Below, piece after piece: positions 45,001 to 57,300 of a DNA stretch of 64,000 nt. This DNA is from Dromaius novaehollandiae (lineage: Eukaryota; Chordata; Aves; Casuariiformes; Dromaiidae), in contig NC_088103.1 in the NCBI RefSeq assembly GCF_036370855.1, positions 6,511,404 to 6,575,403 on the forward strand, given 5' to 3'. The notes under the pieces were generated by a model that searched no databases, had not been told where the DNA came from, and worked only from the letters and a program-made list of their open reading frames with translations. Each line of letters opens with the position of its first letter. The stretch's first letter is position 1. Both the position numbers and the translations under genes were made by a program.

Positions 45001-48000
45001 ATAGTTGTTTTTAATTACTCCATGGTTTTGCAGTTTTATTATTCCACAGCTGATACGGTTCTGGGAATTCTTGCACAAGATGCTTTCTTCAAGTTCATTT
45101 GTTAAATGTGTTTCTCTGTTCACATAGATTTGTGTTTTTCCAAGATGCATTAAAACAATTTTTTTTGTCCTGTGTTCCCTCTCCATCTGCTTTTTTATTT
45201 TTTTATTTTTTTTTAATTTCCAATAAATAGTGGAAAGGTTGTCAGCAACTGTTGCAACAGGAGACTTGCGTGTAGTTCTTAGATAAAACGTTATCTCTAA
45301 TGTATTTTTCCTGATGGTGATAAACATGTAACAAAGTCTGGGTAGAATATTTGATGTTAAAGTGCTGAAGAATTTTTTAGTCTTTACTGAGGATGCCTGC
45401 TCCATCACAGGAGTCCTCGGTCCCAAATGGTTAAATCATGTGTGCATCCAAGCTAAATCAAGGTGAACTTCAATATCTTCTTGTCTAGAGCACGTTTCTC
45501 CCTTTAGGTTCCTCCCTGCCCTTCTCTGGGTTGTGGGACTCTTCATTTCGCCTGTCCCAGACATTGATGCATTGCTAAATTCCCCAAGCTTTACTAATAG
45601 TTTCTTGGAAGGCTCAAGTTAAAACAGCCTTGGAAGCTCCCTGGTTTATACTGCACATCCTGAAGGGAGAGTGGCAGAAGAACATGTAAAGAACGTGCTT
45701 TGCACAAAAGCTGCTTGTATTATTCGGGTATGTTAACTGTGCTTTCAAGGTCACTTCAGTTGTCAGATGTTTCGTGAAAGTTGTCGTCGATCCAAATTAG
45801 GCCAATGCCCTCCTCAGCCTGATACAGCTGCTGGATGGCTGCCCCTTGCCAAAGATTTTTACGGACTAAATCCCTCAGTGTGAGGGCACTGGGTAGCCCT
45901 TCCATAGTACCGGTGTGTCCACTCTTACTGCTCCAAAAATAATAACACTGCATGAAAAGCGTTTAAATGAAGCCAGCAGCAGGTATGGAAGTGAGCACCA
46001 TAAAAAAAGGCAAAGGTAGACTAGCAGGTCTGGGCATAGTGGTGAACATGGAAGATGTGCGTCTCTCCTAAAAGCCATTGCAACGCTGGGCTCGCTGTTC
46101 CTCCCGTTGACAGCTTTTTCCGTGTTTTCGTCTTTTGTGAACTTTCTCAGGGAAGGCAGCTGACAACCAAGAACGTGAAGGCACCAGCTCCAGTTCTGCA
46201 CTGCTTTTCAGTTGTTACCGATCCTGTTTAAAGTCCCCAAACCCACCGCTGAACAGATGATTGAATTCCCAGGGAGCGTTGCGATCATAAGCGTTACCCT
46301 ACGTCGCGGAAATTATCTGAAAGCTGGTGTGTAGTCCTCTAGCTGCCAGTTGTCTTTCAGCATCCTTGTTGTGCTTTTTCGTTGTTAAATGCTTATTGCA
46401 AAGCTCAGATAAACTCACCTGTCGGCAGTTAGGAGAACATCTCTTCCTGTCTCCAGCTGCTCCTTAATCACAGTGGTACGTGGCAGTTTAAAAGCTGGTT
46501 TACAAAGGAGATAAGGAAGCAGCTAGTTGTAGCTGCAGAATTTCTCCAAGGGGTTTTTCTCACACTCCAGCAATATTTGGCGTGAGGTTGCACTTGTGAT
46601 TCATGAGCATGCCAGTGTACTTGAAGCGAAAGGACAGGTCTGTCTTTAAATCAGCGCTGGCTCTGAAGCATCACCCACCAGTTGGATCTCAGACTTGTTA
46701 GCAAGGTGGTAACATCGTGGAGCTGAGCTGGATTCCTAAAATGGGTTGATTTGCTCTGCTTTTAGATCAGCCGCACAGGTAAATGGCCTGCAGTATCCTA
46801 CAGGTATTTAATCCCACAATCGCAACTTGTGTATGAAATAACACAGCTTTCTGTCTGTACCCTCATCTCCCCTGCAAGATTTTTCCCAAAACTTCGGGTC
46901 AGGAGGCAGATTGTGTAATGGAATAGATAGGTCCCTCATCAAACTTTAATAATTTTAGTGCTATGTTAAAATAATGAAATATAGGAGTGTAGCACAAGAA
47001 TAAAGAGCTAAAACTTTGGGGACTGTAACCTGGCTAAATTCTGTAGGACTTAGTTTTACAGGATAGCAGTCAGTATGAATGTGATTTAATTTTTGCTTGT
47101 AGGGAGAGGTGTGTTTTGTGTGCTCAGCTTCACAACTTGAACGCACCGCTCTTCGCCCACTGAATTGCCCAGCGAAAAGGCAAAGGGGAGCAGTGGATGA
47201 GCTGGTCGGTATCTGTATTTCTGCGCTTCAGCGCAGTTTCTGCACGACAGCATTCCTTTCGCTCGCAGAGTTTTCTGAATGTTTGGTTGCTTATCGGAGG
47301 CACGCGGATACGGTCACGCCGTGCTCGCCCTGCTTGTCCTCGGTCCCTCGTCACTGTAGATGACGGGGAGCTGGGGCAGGGCTACCTTTGGTTTGGTTCA
47401 GGTAGCCGTTCTTATGCCAGCCAGGATACTCTGAAATAAAGAAATGAATGTTAGCTAGAGAGTTTTCTGGTGGCTCTTGCATCATTACAAGATCCAAGAA
47501 GTGGCTAGAAAATATCATTTTTTCTTTTTCTCTCCTTTCCTTTTCTTTTTTCTGTGTCGTCTGCTGTCCTTCCCTCTATGGAGTAAAGGAGAGAGAGAGA
47601 GAGGGAGGTGAGTTTTCTGCAATTTTCCCTTCTGCTGTAGGAAAAAATAAACGCGGCAGGACTGGTAGATCCTCATAATCATCTCCTTCAGTACCTGTAA
47701 TAGCAGCAGGGAGGCCTAGAGGTTAAGATGAAAATGTGAGTTCAGTTGAGCTTAGAATAGAAAGAGTGTGCAGTAATTCAGGATAAAGGGGATTTTCGAG
47801 GGAGAGTATAGAGTGAGTAACATAGTGCAGCAACACCCTGCTATCCATTGCTTTTCTGTCCGTTGGTTTAGAGAACTGTTGCTCATCATTTAATACCCAG
47901 CTTTGCAAACTGCCTCATTACTCTGTTTTCTTTTGACTTTTTTGATCTTGATGAGAAGTGGGCATTGGAGGAGGATGCTGATGACAGTGAACATGTCCTC

Positions 48001-50660
48001 ATTCAGAAAGAGGCAGCAAAGGCACTTGGACCAAGTGATCCCTTGTCGTAAAGAGATGTACAAAGTAAAGTCTCGAGCAGGCAGGCATTTGCCTCTTGAT
48101 TCTTACTTTAGAAAGCAGTCAGCATGGCCAGCCATTGGAAAGCCAGTATTTCCGAAGTCCTTCCATGCATCCCTGCTCTATTACGTTCATTGTTCTGGGA
48201 GAAATTGTGTCACTATCTATCAGATTTTTAGCTGTTGAACTTTTCGGGAATGCATCCTGGGTGGATAGCAGGGTGTTTCCTGTTACGCTTTGAAACCTGG
48301 ACAAGGCAATTGTCTGGAAAGGAGTGGACTGAAAAAGAAGGGAAGAGAGTATTCAACAACCCAAGTGAGGGAAAGGAGGTAAACACTTGGCGTGGCTTGC
48401 CGGAGGAGTTGCCTCGGGCCGGCAGCCCTGTTTCAGAGGCCACATTCACATAATTAGAATTATAAAAGCAAAGACTCTTTGGAAACCTGAAATTTGAGAC
48501 CACAAGATAGACTAAGTTCCTGAACAGGTTGATTAAGGCTCTCATTCTTTCTCAAACTGAGGCATTGTCTGCTTACCTGTGTGTGATCGCCACTTTATCA
48601 CCCCAGCCAAAATTAGTCAGTCCTATGTATTCCAGACATTGTCCCAAACTGCACGATAGGGATCCCAAGCAGAGTGTCCCAGGGAAGAGCTTTATTTTTA
48701 CCCCACAGCTCTTGCAAGGTTGATGGAAAGACTTTGGAAATTGTTTCTTTAAATGAGCATATATAAACACTCCAGCAAGTTTTCTTCAGCGTTGTGCTAA
48801 TTCAGGCTGGTGCAAAAAACATCGTCCCTGCAAAACGTACGTTAAATCCAGAGTTTTTTCTCTGCACATTTGTAACCCCATTGTTCGCCAGGAAAATGCC
48901 AGGTAAGGGGTTTTTTTAATGTTTCCGCACCAATTGTCTAGTTTTAGCTGGAAAAATGCTTTTATTCCATCAGGATTAGCTTCTCTGTGTTAATTCTGGG
49001 GTTAGCGAAAATAGACACCTTAAAACAAATCTGTGTTGTCCTCCTATGTCGGGAGAAATTTCCAGTTCGAGGTGCTAATAATTGGCAAAAATATGCGTGC
49101 TGGCAGGAATTTGAGAATACAGCAATGTCCCTTGGCGTCCTGTGATTACTAATAACACGAGAAGTATTGGGTGTGCCGTTTCCACATGAAAAGAGGAAAC
49201 GGGCGTGCGTGGAGCACAGATGAGGTAGAGAAGTTGGTATGCGGTGAGGTTAACGGAGCTGTAAAGCAGCAAGCGGTTACTCACCGGGTGCAGAGGTTTC
49301 TCTGTGTGCCTCCGTAGAGGTCAGTTTGCCGGTTCTGCATCCAGGAATAATAAATACAGATGACCAAGATCTGTTTTTAGAGAAGCAGAAACATAAGCAT
49401 CTTGAGATACATGTTCTACTTAATTTACTTGAAGTAGATGAATGAATGCTAGGAGTTGTTAATGAAGGGATAAAGAAAAAAAACAATAAGGTGCTGTAAC
49501 AAAAATTTGATTCCCCTGTGTTTTGAATGCGCCGTTGGTCTTCCATCTCGAAAAAGAAGAAGGCTCAGTGGAGGATGATGAAGGTGATCTAAGGCATGGA
49601 GCAGCTTTTGTGTAAGAAACTCCTAAAAAAAAACTTTGACTCTTTTGCTCGGAGAAGAAATGATTGTGGACGGAGGAACGTGATCAGAGGAATCCTATGG
49701 AAAGAGTGAGTAGATGATCACTGTTCCCAGGCCCTCCCCATCCAAAAAATAGTGTCAGATAAAGCTGGGGAGTGGCAAGCTTAAAATAAGGGAAGTTTTT
49801 TTTTTCAGGCAGCATGCAGAAATGCTGCAGGGTCTTGCACAGGCTCAAAGTTTGCAGGGGCTGGAAGGAGACTGGCTAAAATCAAGCTGTGGCTGTTAAA
49901 GACAGCACCTCCTGGCACGGGAAAAAGGGATGAAAACAGTATTTTAGAAGAGGGCCTTCTATCTTAAACTTGCAGCAGCAGTGTGAAATCTAGCATTATT
50001 TTGTTAAGTACGTAATAAATAATTCTAGCCTGCTTTGTTGTTTTAAAATACTGTGTTGGATTCATTTGCGATAACACGACGGCTACAAGTTGGGGCAGCG
50101 GATTAAAAGCGGCTTGGCTTCTGCACTGAATTTTTTGGCAGTTAGATTAACGGCAAGCAGGCATCCGGCATAGTTTGTGGCAAGCGGTTTGGGTGATAAA
50201 AAGTCGGTGTTTAAGAGCAGATAATAGCGGCGGTTGTTGTGGATAATTTGCTGTATTACTTGACTGCAGTTTTGCGATCCGTTGCTGTTAGGAAACAGTG
50301 CTAAGAGCCCGGTACGTCGGGGTGGCAGCTGGTGACCAGGTTAGCGTGGTGTGTTGGAGACCAACCTTTGGGTAGAGTTGACACTCTTGAAGTCAACCAA
50401 GCAGTTTAGAGGGTGATGCATTCTTGCACAGTACGCTGCTTTTTACTACGGAGAGGTGATTGCTTGCCTGTCATATGAAATGACTTTTTGGAGGCTTTTT
50501 GCTCTCTGCAACCTGTGGGTTTTAGGAGGCTTTAGAAGGTGAAGGAGGACGGAGGTGGAAGAACATGCCTCAAATCAGAGGTGTTCTGGCAAGCGCAGAG
50601 GGAAATTGGTGGTTGTAGAAGTTGCGGGGTGGGGGAGCTATCAGCTTGGAGCTGATGTTT

Positions 50661-50674
50661 TTAAAAAAAAAAAA
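50661..50674 (+). repeat. A14 homopolymer
   Basis: Fourteen consecutive A residues preceded by TTTTT. It may be an old tail, but no element is recognised. Confidence 0.85.
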
Positions 50675-51015
50675 AAATTGCAGTGAACTGAAATATAGAT
50701 GAGCGGGTGGTCGGGTGGGATCCCACGTTGTGTGCACAAACGGCAGCTTGCCGTGGCGCATCGCTGAACGGCAATATCTTGGAAGTGGGGGGGAAAAAAA
50801 CCACATTGCCAGTTTGCTTCCAAAGCACTAAGCGGAGTATTAAAAAAGAAATTTCAGTTCTGAACAGGCTGTATCCAAAGGCAGGGCTTTGGTGACCTGC
50901 GTGATAAATTGGAGGGTAAATTCAATGTAATTTATCTCCGATCATGTCTGTTGGTGTGAAGTAGCTGCATTTGTGTTCACTAGCAAGGTGGAAACTTCTC
51001 ACCTTTTTTGCTTCC

Positions 51016-51018
<3 letters not shown>

Positions 51019-51054
<36 letters not shown>
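51019..51054 (+). repeat. A36 homopolymer
   Basis: Thirty-six consecutive A residues, the longest pure homopolymer in the window. It looks like a retroposon tail. The sequence immediately to its left has no recognisable CR1 or gene-derived content. Its length suggests youth or slippage expansion. Confidence 0.95.
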
Positions 51055-51056
<2 letters not shown>

Positions 51057-51302
51057 GATAAGTCTTAAGATAGTAAGGAGAGTATTTCTGAATGTACTCT
51101 GACTAAATTTGCCATAAGGAACTGAAGAAGTGTAAAAGATGACGGTTGGGAGGCAGATGCTTATTGCACAGTGACAGTAGATTTCTAGATAGTTTGATTT
51201 ATAGATAAATCTATTGCTTGCCTGTATTTCCCTAGCCATAAGCGGTTAGCAAACGGGATTTAAAAGCTAAAACTTTGATATAATCTAGAGACCTTTTTAC
51301 TC

Positions 51303-51325
51303 TTTTTTTTTTTTTTTTTTTTTTT
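51303..51325 (+). repeat. T23 homopolymer
   Basis: Twenty-three consecutive T residues, 248 bp to the right of A36. The two tracts bracket a short AT-rich segment of unique appearance. Read together they are in inverted orientation, as two tails pointing toward each other would be. Confidence 0.95.
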
Positions 51326-54300
51326 AAATCCCATCTGCCAAGTTCGGCACTTATGGCTAAGACGTCACGTGGCACCGAAAGAGCCAAGAGAAGTGACGCA
51401 TCTTGGTATCCCATGGTAACTCTCCCTTTCCTTCGTTTTTAGCTTGTTGCTCTGCTACCAGATAAACTAACCTGCCGGGGGGGATTAGATTTCCTTTGCT
51501 CGCGAGAGATGACGGTGAGGATGCAGTATTTTCACCAACTGTTTGCAGAATGGCAACCCGCACTGGTTTTTTAGAAAACAAAGCCCAAGCATCCCCCCCC
51601 ACCACCACCCCGCTTAGCTTTTGAACGTGCAGGAAGTATTTGGTGGTGGCTTTTGCCGTCCGTTTGCTGTTCAGAGGACTCAAGCTCGCTGGAGAAACTT
51701 CTCAACCCCCCAAGGATGTATCCTGCAAGCGTCTGTTGGGTTCAGGGGTAAAATCTCACCAAGGCTAAATTTGCAGTTCAGGTCTTACAGTTCACACAGG
51801 CTTTGCTGCTGGAAACTTGTTAATTGATGCTTTCTTTTTTCTCTTTCTCTTTTTTTCTTCTTTTTTTCTTCCCCATCGACTATTTTTAATCTCGGAATTG
51901 TTATGTGTGGTTACCGACTGCATCTTTAATTAGAAAGATCTGACTTAAATGTCTTCAGAAAAAGCTCTTCATTTTGCATTCAGATATGTTGGTATTATTT
52001 AGGATTCTTCTTTTTTTTTAATATATCACTTAAACTGATTTTCTGTTCTATGCCTAAATATCCACAGCTGACTGTATTATATTAAGACACTAGTGGTACC
52101 GTTTGGTCAACCAGAAAGCTGCAGACTGCAAATCTGCAAATCACCTAATTTAAATAGCGTGTATCGTCTTTGCAGTCGCACATGCAAAACTTTGAGCCTC
52201 TTTTCGTGCCCTCGTTCCAAGTTCTTCTGTAAGCGCTTGCAAGCGTACCTGGTACGAACGCCGGTAAAATAAATCTGGCTAAATACATTCCTTTGCCCTG
52301 CAAATTAGGCTTGGAGTTTGGGGGAGGGAACAGCTTTCAGAAACCCAGCCTGTTTCTGGGTCTGAAAGAAAGGGCTAGTTTTTACTCGCCCGCGGTCGGC
52401 GTTTGCCGGAGGAGGCAGCGCGGCCGAGGTTTGCAGCGTGGCAGGATTTGCATTTGCTGTTGCCTCAGCTGTGAGTGAGCTTGTGAAATTTCGGTCTTCT
52501 CCGGGGTGGAATAAAACAGTACTTTCCCGAGTTAAGATACAAGTAGATAATGCTAGCAGGTAGGTACGGGGGACTCATTTTGGTGCGCCCAAGCGATCGT
52601 TTTTGGTGCCTTGGAGTGCACGGCGGCCGTGTGCCTGGCCGTGGCGTTTCTGGGAGGGGAGGGATGTAGAGACGTAGAGACGTAGTCGTGACCAATTTTG
52701 GACTTCCTAGATTTGGGGCCGTCGATCCGTATGTTTGCAGTTAGCAGGCTGCGAAGCGGGCGTGTGTCGCAGCTGATGCACAGCGTGCACGGAGGCACTC
52801 GTGTGTCTGGAAGCGTTACAAGACTGCTGGGGTATGTACAAGCTCAGCCTTTTTTGCGGACGTGCCAAAGCAGGGTCTGTCTCTTTTTCTGTTTGTCCAG
52901 AGCAGGTATTTAGTCCAGAGCGCTGCTGTTATTGTAGCGGGGCTGAATTGCCCTCGGTTAGATTTTTACTTACGTGCTAACGCGAGCTGTGTGCTTGCAT
53001 CAGGAGTGCTGCATGGTTAAGTACAAACAATAGCCGATTTGTGGCGGCTGAAAGGGGTGGGGGGAAAAAAACATCTTCTGTAATTCCAGGAAAAAGGCAA
53101 GTCTATTTACAGCAGGAGTCAGCAAGAGTTTATTAAGCCATACTTGACTCTTTTCCTGCATTTTCTGCATAGATTAGGATGACTTAATCATGAGTTGCTT
53201 AGGCAGAATAATAAATAATTCAGCCATTATTTAAGTTACTAATTGCAGGAGCTTTGACCTCAAGGTGTAAAGAATTGCTATACGTTTCCAAGCGTGAAAC
53301 TGCTAGCAAGAACTACATGTATCGAGCGTGCGTTTGTGCATGTCTGTGAGCATACCTCCAGCGGGAACCCCTGCATTTGCAAAAGACTTTTAACAAAATG
53401 GGTAAAATCAGGGATTCATTTAGTAGAAACTCCTGGCAGTACACATTTAGCTGAGCTGGTTCAAAAAAAGCCTGTATGTGGTTTTGGTTCTCTGATTTGG
53501 GTAACAGTGTTGACCTTGAAAACACTTTTTGGGAACTGAAAGAGTTAAGGAGCTCTTCCCCAACAGACTAGGCTTTTAAGGCACTAGGGGAGAAGGAGCT
53601 GTGCTACAGAGAAAGGTCTGAACTGGCAATACGACGAGTAAATGAAGAACGGTGCAATGCAAGTGTGATATGGAAAAGTGATGTAATGCAAATGATACGA
53701 AGTATATGCAGCTGGTGACTGTGGGTACTAAATGGAAACAAAAACAAATGTAAAGGAAAGGCCAGAAGTTTAAGGTCCACTGGTAAAGGTTATCGAAACT
53801 AGTAATAGAAAGTTCTCCAGCGAGGACAGAAAAACATATTTTCAGAGGCAGGAGGGTTGAGATGGCCTGGAGATGGGAATACCTGTGTGGACCTAGGTTC
53901 AGTGCCAGAGGAGCGCTACCCTACTACCAGTTGTTTATTATTTTAATCAAGTGCAGGATATTTAATATGTGTAGAAGGTGATTGGATTATGTCATAATCT
54001 AGATAAGATTAAAACCTGTATCAGAGCTACCTTGTAGTCATTTGTTGTTCTTTCTGTCCGCTGAAAGTCTAACTCATCTGTGCCTTTAATCTCCGATATC
54101 TCCTGTTCCTCACACTTTTTACCGGCTGTGTTTCATCAGCTGCATGTAATGATTATTTTTACACACTAAACTGCTATCTCTAACTGGTTAATAATACACA
54201 ATTTTATCTATATTGTCTTGCCCAAAATACAACTAAAAGAGTTGGAGCCCTAGGAGAGAAACAAAGCTGCCACTTGAGGAAACCAGAGGTTGTGACTGTG

Positions 54301-57300
54301 GTTAGGACAGTTGGAGCTGGAGAAGTAGGACTGGGCCATACGTGGCAAATTGAGTAATATGGGGTCTTTCAATGGAGAACTGAATCTGAAATGTCATGAG
54401 CCAGTGACACTTTTTTTGAGAAGCTGCTTTAACTTGTCGGGTAGGTGACTTTTAAGTGGCATTAGGTCTAATGACCTAGCCACTGGGCTCGTTTAAAATT
54501 TTTATTATTAAATGTTAGTGCTGTTGATGATATAATACTTAGATTTTTGCTTTGTTGTGAAGGTCTTTGTCGGTGGTAGCTTTTTTTTTATATATTTTTT
54601 GGAGCTGTAGGTATGTAGGTTTGTGGGTTAAAGAAAAGGGAGGAGGAACCTTCCAAACAGATTAAACTGTCCTCAGCAACGAGATTACAGCTTGCGATAC
54701 AGAGGGAAGACGAGGCCTTAACAACAGCACAGATAGGAAATGGCTAAGGAAATGAGAACCTCTAGCTGCCGTGTTAAGCCTGCGTTAACATCCTCTCTCC
54801 AAGGAGAATTGCCATGGTCCCGTCCCTTGTTTAGAAAACAGCGTATCGAAGGGAAGTCCCTCGAGGGAAGGGGTCGTCTTCGTTAGCCCCTGGCTAATGG
54901 TGAGACGGTTTCTCACGGTAACATGCGTTGGGCTAAGGTACGGGCTCGGAGAAGGGCCTGCCTCTGCGGGCATCCGGTGCTTGGAGCAGTTGTGAAATTG
55001 GGAATAGTCTGATGCCTCTGGGTTTTCAGGATATTCGAGTCATGGGTAGACCAGTGCATCCCACCAGCCATTGCCATAGACGTGCCTGGGAGTATGTCTG
55101 CGTTGTCCAGTCCATCTACAAAATGATCAAGTAGAGACTCCTTAAGTAGTTTGCTTTTCTATAACCCCATTAGCCAAAAAATCTCCGTGGGAGGAGAAGT
55201 TTGGTTTCAGGAACTGTTTTCTTGGGTGTGGGTGGAGGGGAGGACAACCGAAACATAAAGCCTCTTTTGACCTTGCTTGTTCCGGCAGCGTGAAAGCCCA
55301 GAAGCAGAAATAATTAACTGGGAAGTAGCTATAAAGCTCAGAAACCTGACCAGTTAATAAAACACGGGATAACCACCTTGCTGGGAAAGCGATGTGTTGG
55401 CTAGGAAACCTTCCTGTCACGGTGTTACACATTATAGGTGACCGGCAAAAGTCCGACGACTGGATTGTCTGCATAATACCATTTGTATAGCTGTTCGTCG
55501 GGTGACATCCACCCATACAGAGGGACTTTCTTGCAAAGAAATATTGCAGAAGACGAGTGTATGGGAATGCAGACCTCCCTGTGCCACCACCACCTCTGCC
55601 CACGCTTCTCCTGAAGGCTCCCACATCCATCCTATGCTGTCCCCGTGCCATTCCCCTTGCTCTTCCCTGTGCCCTATTCAGAAGGACCTTGTAGGTGGCC
55701 AAGGAAGAGAGAGGGCAGGAACCTCCGAGTGTGAAAGGTAAAGGGCTGCTGGTCACCTTTTGGGGTAGTGAGATGAGGAGAGGACTCCTCTATGTCCTGA
55801 TAGGCAGAGATGGTTTCCCAAGAGAGCAGTCTTTCTGTGTTGTAGATCAAGGGGAAGGTAATCTTCCCCTTGCAGGAGCCTTGTCCATGATTTCTTTGCC
55901 TTCATGCATGGCTTTCAGACTTGGAATAGGGTAGCTGGTTTTTATTTTGCAAGAAAATGCCTGTTCATATAGCAGGTAGAACGAAACAAGAGACAGCTGT
56001 TATCGTAAGGAGCATATCTGGCCCAAAGTGAAGCATCTGTTGGCTTAGAAAGTACACACAGAATATGTCATTCAGTTTGTGGGACTCCATCAGTGTGTGT
56101 GCTACCTGTGAGCTTGCAGAGGTGAAGAGAGAGGTTAAATCAAGGGTGAGTCACTTGGACCAATGGTAATTTGGAAGAAGTGAAAACTAGGCTATACTAC
56201 AGCCAAGAGTGCCAAAGTTTTGAGACCCAGGAATGCTGTGTCTCATTGCTTCTTTGGGCATAGCTGGCCAAGGAATAAAGGTACCTGCCGATGTGGTCAG
56301 AAGTAGTGGGGAAAGCCTTTTGGCAACAGCACCATGCTATCTACAAGTGAAGCTTGTTCTTCTAGGCAGCTGCCTCTTAGAAGCTCTGCCATTTGTATTC
56401 TTTTTTCTTTCTTTCTCTCTTTTTTTTTTTCCTGTTGTCCTCATAGATATTCAAAACACACTCCTAGATTCCTAGATTATCTGGGTTACACTTAAAGAAT
56501 TACTTCTATGGGAAGGATAATGAAGAACAACAAACCTGTCATCTGGTAGATTTTTATCTTGTTCTGCAGGCAAGTGTGCTTCCACTGAGAGATCTTCAAG
56601 GGCTTTTGGAGAAAAGTGCTTGAAAACCAGTGGGCAGTTTTGCTTCCCCAGCTTTGGTCTGTCCATATAGGCCCTGGGAATGTAAGTCTGTAACTTGAAG
56701 CTTATCTTAAATGATTTGGCTGTCATCTGTGGTGTTTCACAACATTACCAGACTGACGCTAGAACAAGAATCGGTGGTGGGATTGGCGAGATTAGCCTCT
56801 CTTCTTCTTCTAGTTCTAGTCCATGGCAAGACCTCGTGTACCACCGCAATGAATATCTGCAAATGATACCAGCTGTGTAAAGAGTCCATCCTAAAGGTGC
56901 TGCCATGAAAGTTGGCCAACCTTGTCTGGGCCAGGTAGGCCTTGTGCAATTGAGTCTGCGGAGGCTTTTGTGTTCTTTTTTTTGCTGGCGGAAACAGAAG
57001 CAATGGGCCTGAGCAGGAAAATTTTTGCTGAAGCACAATAATACAGCTGTCGCTGGTGCACGAGGATGAAATGCAGGCTGCAGGAGGAGTTTTTTGACAC
57101 CCCAGGAACATTTGTGGAGAGTTTGGACACATGAAACAGTTCTGCAGGGACTGACGGAGCCCGTATACACCTGAACATTTTTACTCGGAGAAGTTTAATC
57201 CAGAACTCCTGGTGGGAGTGGGGAACTTCTGTGTACTTCTGGTGTGCCACAGCCTTTGCCATGGAAAGGCAAAGAAAAAGGGCTTCTGCTCCACGCTGGG

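Larger units (their letters stand above)
24542..51018. other. Long AT-rich non-coding stretch (intron-like or intergenic)
   Basis: About 26 kb without a gene I can support. Scattered exon-like segments (26.41, 29.26, 29.41, 38.6-39.4 minus, 47.64 and 47.94 kb) are discussed in the findings. The minus-strand frame at 44995-45426 (143 codons) is Lys/Thr-rich and unremarkable. A C10 run lies at 36066-36075, a GA-rich microsatellite-like tract at about 47589-47606, and T-rich tracts at about 40126-40137 and 45190-45214. The segment at 29.96-30.17 kb has homeodomain-type ATTAATTAG/ATTAATCAATTAG strings flanking a GC-richer core and looks enhancer-like. Confidence 0.5.

Noticed and set aside
44995..45426. 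143-codon minus-strand ORF
   Set aside because: Lys/Asn/Thr-rich composition simply mirrors the AT-rich DNA. There are no homology cues.
55142..55756. 204-codon minus-strand ORF
   Set aside because: No domain, membrane pattern or splice context is recognisable. In this amount of sequence roughly one chance ORF of about this length in six frames is plausible.
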